Shown in pieces: positions 1 to 7,055 of a stretch of DNA of 7,393 nt. This DNA is from an uncultured Collinsella sp. (GTDB lineage Bacteria; Actinomycetota; Coriobacteriia; Coriobacteriales; Coriobacteriaceae): positions 1 to 7,393 of the forward strand of contig USKL01000067.1 of the NCBI GenBank assembly GCA_900555225.1, read 5' to 3'. The notes beneath the pieces were generated by a model that was given only the letters and a program-made list of their open reading frames with translations, was not told the DNA's origin and did no database searches. Positions within the stretch are counted from its first letter, which is position 1. Each line of letters starts with the position of its first letter. Made by a program: the position numbers and the translations under genes.

Positions 1-713
1 ACATCTACACGCCGGGTCGTCGCATCTGCAAGGTTGCCTTTGACGAGCCTGAGGGCGAGGATGCCGCCTTTGTGCGCGACGGCAAGATGGTCGTGCGCCT
101 GAAGGGCGTCGAGACCCCGCTCATCGCTACATCCGAGCTCAAGATCTCGGGCCATCACAATGTTATCAATGCCCTGTGCGCCGCCACGGCTGCCTTGGCG
201 GTCGGTGCCGATGTCGATGGTGTCTGCCGCGGTCTTGCCTCGTTCCAGCCGCTCGAGCACCGCGTGGAGCCGTGTGGCGAGATTGACGGCGTGCGCTACG
301 TCAACGATTCCAAGGCGACCAACACCGATGCGGTCGAGAAGGCACTGACGGCATTTCCCGATGACGACGTGATCTTGCTGCTCGGCGGCCACGATAAGGG
401 CACGCCGCTCACGGACTTCGCGCGCGTCGTTATGGACAACGTGCGCTCGGTCGTCTGCTTTGGCGATGCGCGCGAGCGCTTCACCGCCGCTATGGACGAG
501 GCCGATGTCGATGGCGATGTGGATATCGCCCAGGCGGATGACCTACGCGACGCCGTGGACGTCGCCCGTTCGCTGTCGAGCCGTGGTGACGTGATCTTAC
601 TTTCTCCTGCCTGCTCTTCGTTCGATGAGTTCTCGGGCTATGAGGAGCGCGGCCGCGTGTTTAAGGACTACGTGGCCCAGCTTGCCGCTGCAGCGAAATC
701 ACAAATGGAATAG
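1..713 (+). CDS. murD: MurD, UDP-N-acetylmuramoyl-L-alanine--D-glutamate ligase (3' part; 5' end outside window)
   Basis: This cytoplasmic ATP-dependent ligase adds D-glutamate to UDP-MurNAc-L-Ala in peptidoglycan precursor synthesis. The reading frame is already open at base 3 (IYTPGRR...), so the start lies upstream; 236 residues are visible, about half of a usual MurD of roughly 450-500 residues. Visible Mur-ligase hallmarks are GHHNVINALCAATAA at the end of the central domain, EHRVEP followed by VNDSKATNTDAVEKAL, LLLGGHDKG, and the C-terminal LSPACSSFDEFSGYEERG signature. The NDSKATN and SPACSSFD combination separates MurD from MurC, MurE and MurF. The N-terminal UDP-binding domain and the ATP P-loop are not in the window. 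It ends with TAG 8 bases before ftsW, consistent with one operon. An internal GTG at base 72 could look like a start, but homology clearly continues upstream of it. Confidence 0.97.
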   Translation, partial: IYTPGRRICKVAFDEPEGEDAAFVRDGKMVVRLKGVETPLIATSELKISGHHNVINALCAATAALAVGADVDGVCRGLASFQPLEHRVEPCGEIDGVRYVNDSKATNTDAVEKALTAFPDDDVILLLGGHDKGTPLTDFARVVMDNVRSVVCFGDARERFTAAMDEADVDGDVDIAQADDLRDAVDVARSLSSRGDVILLSPACSSFDEFSGYEERGRVFKDYVAQLAAAAKSQME

Positions 714-716
714 GGG
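712..716 (+). promoter_or_regulatory. Ribosome binding site supporting the ftsW GTG start
   Basis: An AGGGG run overlaps the murD TAG stop and sits 5 bases before the GTG at 722. This makes 722 the best-supported ftsW start. The in-frame ATG at 749 has only a distant AGGAG (729-733, 15 bases away), and the ATG at 860 has no purine-rich site close by. Confidence 0.55.
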
Positions 717-721
717 TTGCG

Positions 722-2242
722 GTGAGAGAGGAGAGCCCCCGACAAGGTATGAGGAGGCCCGACTCGGACCGTGCTTCCTCACGTCGTATCACACCGCGTT
801 CCAGCCGCGGCGGGCAGTCGTTTAGCGAACGCTATATTGCCGGCGTTCCCGCCCGTATCATGCGCCCCCGTTTGATATTCATGGCCTGCTTGTTTACCTT
901 GGTATGCTTTGGCCTGCTGATGGTGTACTCGGCGTCTTCGGTCGAGGCGCTGCACGAGAATGGCTCGGCGACGTTTTTTCTGGGTCGACAGGCCGCGTTT
1001 GCCGTGGTCGGTGTTCTGGCGCTGATTGCCATCGTGCGCGTTTTGCCGGACAGCTGGTTTGGGGAGGATGTGCTCAGGATCTTCCTCATAGGCATGATAG
1101 GGCTACTGTTTCTGGTGTTCTTGGTGGGCAGCGGCAGCCGTGGCGCCACGCGCTGGCTTAACATCGCCGGTATTCAGTTCCAGCCTTCCGAGTTTTTAAA
1201 GCCATTTGCCATTGCGTATTCGGCCATCATGCTCGACCGCTTCTTTTCGCCCGGTGGCAACATCAACGAATTCCTTCGCAAGATGGGCATCTACCTGGGC
1301 ATTTCGCTCTTTCTGATCTTTATCCAGCCCGATTTCGGTACTGTCCTGATCATCCTGTTGACCCTCATGTGCATGGCGTTGTTTGCGGGTCTCGACCCCA
1401 GATTTATCATCGGCGTGCTAATCTTCGGCATTCTCGTGATCGTGATTGCGCTTGTCGCAGAGCCGTACCGTATGGTGCGTATTCAGGTTGCCTTGAACCC
1501 TTGGGCCGACGAGTATGGTGACGGCTATCAGGCCACGCTTGCCATTATGGCCTTTGCCTCGGGCGGTCTGTTCGGCCGTGGCATCGGCAACTCAACCATG
1601 AAGTACTCGTATCTGCCCGAGGCGCACAATGACTACATCCTGGCCATCATTGGCGAGGAAGTCGGTTTTGTCGGAACCGTGCTGTTCTTCTTGGTGTTTG
1701 CGATGCTGATCTACTCGGCGTTTCGCATTGCCGAGCAGGCGACCGATCGCCGGGGCGCGCTTATGGCGTCTGGCTCCGCGGTCATTCTCGCAGTGCAGTT
1801 TTTGATTAACGCGCTGGGCATCCTCAACGTGTTTCCCATGACGGGCAAACCGTTGCCGTTTATTAGCTACGGCGGTTCGTCGATTATTGTGTCGCTCATG
1901 CTTGCCGGGTTGATCCTGCGCGTTTCGTACGAGAGCGCCCGCCGCGATGAGTATGACCGCCGCCGCGAGAGCTTTGCCGTTATGGATGAGAGTACCGCCG
2001 GCGTGCCCCACGTGCGCGGCGAGCGATCTTCGCGTAACGGTTTTACCGTCCTGGATGGCTCTGCGACCGAGCCGGCAGCCCGCCCGCGTCAGCGAACGGC
2101 GCCGCAAGGTCGTCCTCAGCGCCCCAGCCCTCGCAACGCGGGCGGCGGATATAATCGAATCGATTTGAACTCGGACCCGTCGGCGCGTCTGCGTACCGAC
2201 GACCAGGGACCGCGTGTACGAAGGGACTACCATGACCGATAA
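722..2242 (+). CDS. ftsW: FtsW, septal SEDS-family peptidoglycan glycosyltransferase
   Basis: FtsW polymerises lipid II into glycan strands at the septum, normally with a class B PBP such as FtsI. The 506-residue product has about 10 hydrophobic segments between roughly residues 50 and 402. SEDS signatures are GSRGATRWL followed by FQPSEFLKP, QPDFGT, the loop GYQATLAIMAFASGGLFGRG, LPEAHNDYILAIIGEE, and LPFISYGGSS before the last helix. D304 in the AHND motif matches the position known as the essential acidic residue of SEDS enzymes (E. coli FtsW D297). It differs from RodA mainly by context inside the dcw cluster. A 46-residue Arg-rich N-terminal extension precedes the first helix, and a tail of about 100 residues (403-506) has 22 Arg and no Lys. 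Start chosen at GTG 722; ATG 749 or ATG 860 (residue 47) remain possible. Its 3' end overlaps murG by 11 bases. Confidence 0.96.
   Translation: MREESPRQGMRRPDSDRASSRRITPRSSRGGQSFSERYIAGVPARIMRPRLIFMACLFTLVCFGLLMVYSASSVEALHENGSATFFLGRQAAFAVVGVLALIAIVRVLPDSWFGEDVLRIFLIGMIGLLFLVFLVGSGSRGATRWLNIAGIQFQPSEFLKPFAIAYSAIMLDRFFSPGGNINEFLRKMGIYLGISLFLIFIQPDFGTVLIILLTLMCMALFAGLDPRFIIGVLIFGILVIVIALVAEPYRMVRIQVALNPWADEYGDGYQATLAIMAFASGGLFGRGIGNSTMKYSYLPEAHNDYILAIIGEEVGFVGTVLFFLVFAMLIYSAFRIAEQATDRRGALMASGSAVILAVQFLINALGILNVFPMTGKPLPFISYGGSSIIVSLMLAGLILRVSYESARRDEYDRRRESFAVMDESTAGVPHVRGERSSRNGFTVLDGSATEPAARPRQRTAPQGRPQRPSPRNAGGGYNRIDLNSDPSARLRTDDQGPRVRRDYHDR
2220..2226 (+). promoter_or_regulatory. Ribosome binding site deciding the murG start
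   Basis: GAAGGGA lies 5 bases before ATG 2232, inside the last codons of ftsW. It favours ATG 2232 over the GTG at 2214 and over the second in-frame ATG at 2244. The site's position suggests that murG translation is coupled to the end of ftsW translation. Confidence 0.6.
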
Positions 2243-3347
2243 AATGACCGTTGCTATTGCAGCCGGCGGCACGGCCGGGCACATCAACCCCGCGCTCGCC
2301 TTGGCCGAAGAGCTGCGTGACCGTGGCCACCACGTTGTGTTCGTGGGCCAGTCGCGCAAGCTCGAGGGTCGTCTGGTCCCCGAGGCTGGGTTTGATTTTG
2401 TGCCCATTACGGTCACGGGCTTCGACCGCTCCCGTCCTTGGACGGCGCTGACCTCGCTGTGGCGTGTCAACAAAGCCAAGCGTGCGCTCGCCAGTCATTT
2501 CTCAAAGGTCGGCAAGCCCGATGCCGCCATTGGTTTTGGTGCCTATGTCGAGGTTCCGCTGCTGGGGTGGTGCAAGGGCGCGGGCGTTCCGTATCTGCTG
2601 CATGAGCAGAACTCTGTTCCGGGCCTGGCCAACAAGATGATGAACTCCCACGCCGCCCGCGTGTGCATCTCGGTGCCGGCAGCGCGTTCGGTCTTTGAGC
2701 GCGAAGGTGACCCTGACCACGTGCTCATGACCGGCAACCCCGTACGTCGCTCGGTGATCGAGGGCGATCGCGCTCGCGGCCGCAAGGCACTTGGCGTTCC
2801 CGAGGACGCTACGCTGCTGCTCGTCTTTGGCGGTTCACTTGGCGCCCAGCACCTCAACGAGCGTGTGGCTTCGCTCAAAAACGAGCTGCTTTCGCGCAAG
2901 AACCTCTATGTGTTGCATTCGACGGGTGCCGACGGCTTTGAGGAGACCGAGCGCGCTTTGGCGCTGACGCCCGAGGAGGCGAAGCGTTACCGCGTCCAGC
3001 CTTACATCGACAACATGGGCGATATGCTGGCTGCTGCCGATTTGGTGCTCTCGCGTTCGGGCGCATCGAGCGTGGCCGAGATCGCTGCACTCGCCGTGCC
3101 TTCGGTGCTCGTGCCGTACCCGCATGCGACGGCCGACCACCAAACCACCAATGCCCGTTATCTGGTCGACGCTGGGGCCGGCGTGCTCTGCGCCGATGCC
3201 GATATCGACGGTTCTGCCTTTGCCGATGAACTGCTGCACCTGGTCGATGACGCGGCGGCGCGCGACGCCATGCGTCAGGCGGCGCGTGGTCTGGCCCAGG
3301 ATAGGGCCGCCGCTCTTCTGGCGGATGCGGTAGAGGGTTTGCGTTAG
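2232..3347 (+). CDS. murG: MurG, lipid II-forming N-acetylglucosaminyltransferase
   Basis: MurG transfers GlcNAc from UDP-GlcNAc to undecaprenyl-PP-MurNAc-pentapeptide (lipid I), giving lipid II, at the cytoplasmic membrane face. The 371-residue product is of usual length and has the GT-B two-domain layout. Residues 12-17 form the GGTAGH loop; HEQN is at 124-127 followed by SVPGLANK; TGNPVR marks the linker; GGSLGA is at 200-205. The C-terminal donor-site block SRSGASSVAE (274-283) contains E283, which aligns with the UDP-GlcNAc-contacting Glu of E. coli MurG (E269). VPYPHATADHQTTNA follows. The Ala in GGTAGH, where E. coli has Gly, is the form I know from actinobacterial MurG. Start ATG 2232 is chosen for its ribosome site; it lies inside ftsW (11-base overlap). 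A 97-base gap follows before murC. Confidence 0.97.
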   Translation: MTDKMTVAIAAGGTAGHINPALALAEELRDRGHHVVFVGQSRKLEGRLVPEAGFDFVPITVTGFDRSRPWTALTSLWRVNKAKRALASHFSKVGKPDAAIGFGAYVEVPLLGWCKGAGVPYLLHEQNSVPGLANKMMNSHAARVCISVPAARSVFEREGDPDHVLMTGNPVRRSVIEGDRARGRKALGVPEDATLLLVFGGSLGAQHLNERVASLKNELLSRKNLYVLHSTGADGFEETERALALTPEEAKRYRVQPYIDNMGDMLAAADLVLSRSGASSVAEIAALAVPSVLVPYPHATADHQTTNARYLVDAGAGVLCADADIDGSAFADELLHLVDDAAARDAMRQAARGLAQDRAAALLADAVEGLR

Positions 3348-3397
3348 TTAGACGGGATATCGTCGGTCGCCCTCGCGCTGATGCGGTAGGTGCGGTA
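3324..3397 (+). repeat. Short direct repeats (TGCGGTA, three copies) at the murG end and in the gap
   Basis: GATGCGGTAG occurs at 3324-3333 inside the last murG codons and again at 3380-3389 in the non-coding gap, 56 bases apart. Its TGCGGTA core occurs a third time at 3391-3397, 9 bases after the second copy. No function is known to me; this could be chance, a small duplication or protein-binding sites. Confidence 0.45.
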
Positions 3398-3427
3398 CAG
3401 TTAACGGGTTACAGGCAGTGTTTACGC

Positions 3428-3433
3428 AAGGAG
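3428..3433 (+). promoter_or_regulatory. Ribosome binding site deciding the murC start
   Basis: AAGGAG lies 11 bases before ATG 3445. Because it is downstream of the in-frame GTG at 3418, it argues that the GTG is not the start and that murC begins at 3445. Confidence 0.7.
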
Positions 3434-3444
3434 TACACGAGCAC

Positions 3445-4863
3445 ATGGCTGATTCCCAGACTGCAACCTCCGCGCCCGAGTTTAAGAGCGCCCACTTTAT
3501 CGGTATCGGCGGCGCCGGCATGAGCGGCATCGCCCTCGTTCTGCACGAGCGCGGTTATGCCGTTACCGGCTCCGACCTTAAGACGTCACGTTATATCCGC
3601 CAGCTTACCCGCGCTGGTGTGAAGGTGCATGTGGGCCATGAGGCCGCCACGATCGACGAGGTCAAGCCCGACGTGGTTGTTGTCTCCACCGCTATTCCGG
3701 AGTCCAACCCTGAACTCGTGCGCGCTCGCGAGCTTGGTATTCCCGTGTGGCCCCGTGCTAAGATGCTCTCTGCTTTGGGCCACGGCTACACCACCGTCGC
3801 TGTTGCCGGCACGCATGGCAAGACCACCACGTCTTCGATGTGCGCCACCATGCTCGACCGCATGGGTCTGGATCCGAGCTTCTTGATCGGTGGCATCGTC
3901 GAGGGCTATGACACGAACGGCAAGAACGGCTCGGGCGACTACTTTGTCGCCGAGGCCGACGAGTCCGACAGCTCCTTCCTGTTCCTGAACCCCAACGTGG
4001 TCATTGTGACCAACGTCGAGGCCGACCACCTCGATCACTACTCGGGTATCGAGGAGATCGAGGCGACTTTCGCCAAATTCATGAGCCTGGTGGGCGAGGA
4101 CGGCACCGTCATCGTCTGCGGTGAGGACTCGCATCTGGTCGAGCTCGCCAAGTCGACGGGCCGTCACGTGCTTTCCTACGGCTTTGCCGAGAGCAACGAC
4201 ATCGTCTGCATGCACCCGGATGTCAAGGGCATCCAGAGCGACTTTATCGTTCGCTTTGAGGACGGCACTGAGCACGCTGTGGAGATCAAGAGCAATCCCG
4301 GTCGCCACAACATGCTCAACGCCACGGCGGTGCTCACCGTCGCCCATGTCCTGGGCCTTGACATCGACGCCGCCGCCAAGGCGCTCTCGAGCTTTGAGGG
4401 CGTCCGCCGTCGCTTTACCCACGTGGGCGATATCGATGGCATCACCGTGGTCGATGATTACGGCCATCACCCCACCGAGATCAAGGCGACGCTTGCTGCC
4501 GCTTCGTCGCTGGGCTACAAGCATGTCGACGTCGTGTTCCAGCCGCACCGTTATTCGCGTCTGCAGGCCCTGTGCGACGACTTTGCCGATGCATTTGCCA
4601 ATGCCGATAAACTGCTGCTGATTGATGTGTTCTCGGCTGGCGAGATGCCCATTCCGGGTGTTACCTCTAAGATGCTCGCCGATACCGTGCGCGCCAAGCA
4701 TCCTGGCAAGGAGGTCGTGTACTGCTCCAGCCGTCTTGAGCTCAATCAGGAGCTCGAGCAGATGGTGGGCGAGGGCGACCTGCTGCTCACTATGGGTGCT
4801 GGTGACGTTACGACCGTCGGTCCCGAGTTCATTGAGTATCTGACTGCCAAGAAAGACGCTTAA
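3445..4863 (+). CDS. murC: MurC, UDP-N-acetylmuramate--L-alanine ligase
   Basis: MurC is the cytoplasmic ATP-dependent ligase that adds L-alanine, the first stem-peptide residue, to UDP-MurNAc. The 472-residue product has the usual length and three domains. Near the N-terminus FIGIGGAGMSGIA (about 18-30) is the UDP-MurNAc-binding Rossmann motif characteristic of MurC. The ATP P-loop GTHGKTTT is at 122-129 with K126. EADESD (170-175) and TNVEADHLDHY follow in the central domain. GRHNMLNA leads to the C-terminal domain with FEGVRRRF, DDYGHHPTE (337-345) and QPHRYSR (366-372), ending near LLTMGAGDV. DDYGHHPTE separates it from MurD, MurE, MurF and Mpl with good confidence. It starts after a 97-base gap, the largest between genes before the ftsZ leader, so some independent expression is possible. 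murB follows 5 bases after its TAA. Confidence 0.98.
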   Translation: MADSQTATSAPEFKSAHFIGIGGAGMSGIALVLHERGYAVTGSDLKTSRYIRQLTRAGVKVHVGHEAATIDEVKPDVVVVSTAIPESNPELVRARELGIPVWPRAKMLSALGHGYTTVAVAGTHGKTTTSSMCATMLDRMGLDPSFLIGGIVEGYDTNGKNGSGDYFVAEADESDSSFLFLNPNVVIVTNVEADHLDHYSGIEEIEATFAKFMSLVGEDGTVIVCGEDSHLVELAKSTGRHVLSYGFAESNDIVCMHPDVKGIQSDFIVRFEDGTEHAVEIKSNPGRHNMLNATAVLTVAHVLGLDIDAAAKALSSFEGVRRRFTHVGDIDGITVVDDYGHHPTEIKATLAAASSLGYKHVDVVFQPHRYSRLQALCDDFADAFANADKLLLIDVFSAGEMPIPGVTSKMLADTVRAKHPGKEVVYCSSRLELNQELEQMVGEGDLLLTMGAGDVTTVGPEFIEYLTAKKDA

Positions 4864-4868
4864 GTCTA

Positions 4869-5780
4869 ATGGGTCTGTTTAACGCCGTCATGGCGCTCTC
4901 GGGCATGATCGACACGGATGTGATCGAGGACGAGCGCCTTGCGCGTCATACGAGCTATCGTATCGGCGGCAAGGCCGACCTCTTTGTGACGTGCCATAGC
5001 TATCATGCCCTTCGCCGCGCCGTGGCGGTGCTCGATCGTGAGCAGGTGCCGTGGGTCATCATCGGCAAGGGCTCCAATCTGCTGGTTGCCGATGGCGGTT
5101 ATCGCGGCGCCGTCATTTCGCTCGGACGTGAGTTTCAGCGCACGGTTGTTGCCGATGACGGTTGTACGCTGACGGTCGGTGCGGGCGTGATGTTTGCGCG
5201 CCTGGTCAACGATGCCCTGTCGCGTAGCCTCTCGGGCCTTGAGTTTGCCGTTGGCATCCCTGGCTCGGTTGGCGGTGCGATATCTATGAATGCCGGCACA
5301 CGGACCGAGTGGATTGGCTCGCTGGTTGAGGATGTCGTAACGTTTGACCCGGCATCCGGTATCAAGCATTATGCGGGGTCCGAGATCACTTGGGGCTACC
5401 GCGAATGTAGCCTTCCCCGCAATGAGATCATCCTCGAGTGCGTGCTCAAGCTTAAACCGGCGCCCAAGGCCGACATTCGCGAGCGCATGGAGCGGTACCT
5501 TACGAGGCGCAAGCGTACACAGCCCATGGGTCGCGCATCCTGCGGGTCGGTCTTTCGCAATCCGCCCGATGCGAGCGTGGGCAAGCTTATCGAGGATTGT
5601 GGATTAAAGGGTTTTTCGATTGGCGGCGCGGAAGTTTCGCCCGTTCACGCTAATTTTATCGTTAATAACGGAACTGCCTCGGCCGATGACGTTGCCGCGG
5701 TTATCAGACATGTGCACGGAAAGGTGAGGGAGGCGTATGGCATCGAGCTCAGACCGGAAGTTAAATTCCTCGGCTTCTAG
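4869..5780 (+). CDS. murB: MurB, UDP-N-acetylenolpyruvoylglucosamine reductase (type II-like)
   Basis: MurB is the FAD- and NADPH-dependent cytoplasmic enzyme that reduces UDP-GlcNAc-enolpyruvate to UDP-MurNAc. The 303-residue product shows the FAD-domain motifs HTSYRIGGKAD (27-37), GKGSNLLV (66-73) and GIPGSVGGA (129-137). The substrate domain has GYRECSL with R178, then SCGSVFRNPP with S227 at the proton-donor position (E. coli S229), KLIEDCGLKG, and PEVKFLG with E297 at the catalytic Glu position. The short length and absence of the extra Tyr-loop region suggest the type II form seen in Gram-positives. ATG 4869 lies 5 bases after murC, but no good Shine-Dalgarno precedes it; ATG 4890 and ATG 4905 are in-frame alternatives with no better site. 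The last 44 bases, including the E297 codon, overlap ftsQ in the +1 frame. Confidence 0.96.
   Translation: MGLFNAVMALSGMIDTDVIEDERLARHTSYRIGGKADLFVTCHSYHALRRAVAVLDREQVPWVIIGKGSNLLVADGGYRGAVISLGREFQRTVVADDGCTLTVGAGVMFARLVNDALSRSLSGLEFAVGIPGSVGGAISMNAGTRTEWIGSLVEDVVTFDPASGIKHYAGSEITWGYRECSLPRNEIILECVLKLKPAPKADIRERMERYLTRRKRTQPMGRASCGSVFRNPPDASVGKLIEDCGLKGFSIGGAEVSPVHANFIVNNGTASADDVAAVIRHVHGKVREAYGIELRPEVKFLGF
5721..5733 (+). promoter_or_regulatory. Ribosome binding site of ftsQ inside murB
   Basis: A purine-rich stretch, AAGGTGAGGGAGG, ends 3 bases before ATG 5737. The AAGGTGAGG part (to 5729) is 7 bases from the ATG, a normal spacing. This supports a start inside murB rather than at a later codon. 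Confidence 0.65.
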
Positions 5781-6993
5781 AGCATCGAAACCCACCTTCC
5801 GCCGCGCCGGAGGGCGTTCCGGCGCGCCTGCCAAACCTCAACGCAATACCGTCGCGCACTCTAAGTCTGTCGGGCATGCTCGACAGACCAGTCGTCCGGT
5901 TGTCGGCTCGCAGCTCGGTAATCGTCCGGCCGCAAAAAAGTCCTCGCGTCCCTCGGTGACGGCAAAGCCTGTTATGGGCGCCAAACCTGCCCGTCCCATG
6001 GCAACTCCTAAGCCCTCGACGGGAACTAAGGCGGCGCGTCCGGGTCGCACGCTGGGCGCATCGAAACCGCGCTCGCTGACATCGGTGCCGGCTACCGCCA
6101 AGAAGCCTTCGGGTAAAAAAGGCGTCAACCCGTTGTCTTCACTTGGGGCGATGGCAAATAAAACGTCAGACGCCGCTTCTCTCGTTACAGGCAAAGGCAA
6201 AATCGTGGGCGGCGTTCTGGCCGTCTTGGCCGTGCTCGTCGTCGTTGCCGTCGTGGTGATCAACTCTGGATTGTTTACCGCCACTGATATTCAGATTCAA
6301 GGCAGCGAGCATGTGACGAAGCACGATGCTATCCAGCTGATCGATTTGCCCGAGGGAACGTCGCTTTTTAACGTCGATCCTGACCAGATTACCGAGGACC
6401 TCAAGCAGAACCCGTGGGTGTCGGGCGTGGATGTCCAGCGTCAGTTCCCGCATACGCTCATCATTACGCCGATGGAGCGCAAGGTCATCGCAATTGCCTA
6501 TATCAGCTCCGATGACCTTGCCTGGGCCATCGGGGATGATGACACCTGGATCGCCCCGCTGTCGACGTCGGTCGAAGTGGATGACCAGGGCAACGTCATC
6601 ACGACGGGGCAGGGCTCAAATACCCTGACCGGCATTGATGCCGCGCTGGCGCTCGCTAAGCACTATGGCGCGGTGTTGTTGACCGATGTCTCGGCGGATG
6701 TCGCTCCGGTTTCCGGCCAGGCGGTGAGCTCCAAGGCCGTTAAGGCTGGCTTGGATTATGTGCGTGGTTTTTCGAGCGAGTTCTTGGGACAAGTCAAGGA
6801 TATTTCCACGCCTTCGGTCGAAGCCATCTCGGCAAACCTCAATAACGGCATTGAGGTGTCGCTGGGCGATTCGAACGATATCGTCAAGAAGGAGCGCGTA
6901 GTCACCAAGCTGCTTTCGCAGGTAGAGGGCGTAACGTATATCAATGTGCGCTCTCCGGGTAACTATACATTTAGGAACGCTCCGACCTCGTAG
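5737..6993 (+). CDS. ftsQ: FtsQ/DivIB-type division protein with long basic cytoplasmic tail
   Basis: FtsQ (DivIB) is a bitopic membrane protein that, with FtsL and FtsB/DivIC, links early and late divisome parts and helps control FtsW-FtsI. The 418-residue product has three parts. Residues 1-155 form a low-complexity tail of Lys, Arg, Pro, Ser and Ala with 32 basic and only 2 acidic residues and about 12 KP or RP pairs. Residues 156-175 are one Val/Leu-rich membrane helix. A POTRA domain follows from about 181 to 250 (TATDIQIQGSEHVT, FNVDPDQITEDLKQNPWVSGVDVQRQFPHTLII), then a beta domain ending KLLSQVEGVTYINVRSPGNYTFRN, typical of the family C-terminus. The tail is much longer than the short cytoplasmic segment of E. 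coli FtsQ. Identity rests on topology, POTRA, C-terminal motif and position before ftsZ. It overlaps murB by 44 bases; no ddl or ftsA adjoins it. Confidence 0.93.
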   Translation: MASSSDRKLNSSASRASKPTFRRAGGRSGAPAKPQRNTVAHSKSVGHARQTSRPVVGSQLGNRPAAKKSSRPSVTAKPVMGAKPARPMATPKPSTGTKAARPGRTLGASKPRSLTSVPATAKKPSGKKGVNPLSSLGAMANKTSDAASLVTGKGKIVGGVLAVLAVLVVVAVVVINSGLFTATDIQIQGSEHVTKHDAIQLIDLPEGTSLFNVDPDQITEDLKQNPWVSGVDVQRQFPHTLIITPMERKVIAIAYISSDDLAWAIGDDDTWIAPLSTSVEVDDQGNVITTGQGSNTLTGIDAALALAKHYGAVLLTDVSADVAPVSGQAVSSKAVKAGLDYVRGFSSEFLGQVKDISTPSVEAISANLNNGIEVSLGDSNDIVKKERVVTKLLSQVEGVTYINVRSPGNYTFRNAPTS

Positions 6994-7055
6994 CGCTGGT
7001 TGATGCTTTGTTGAGGGGCCATACCACGCCGTTTATCTGGTTTGTTTGGTTTTCA

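Noticed and set aside
1592..2479. A 295-codon open frame on the - strand opposite ftsW and murG
   Set aside because: It spans the end of one clear gene and the start of another, is low-complexity Arg/Ala-rich, and shows no motif.
3351..3364. GACG...CGTC inverted repeat after murG as a terminator
   Set aside because: The stem is only 4 bases and no T-run follows.
3338..3401. A sigma-70-type promoter in the murG-murC gap (TTGCGT or TACAGT words)
   Set aside because: No -35/-10 pair with suitable spacing; only isolated weak matches.
3586..4701. A 371-codon open frame on the - strand opposite murC
   Set aside because: murC on the + strand is certain, and the antisense product shows no recognisable domain. 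Long antisense frames are common opposite GC-rich genes.
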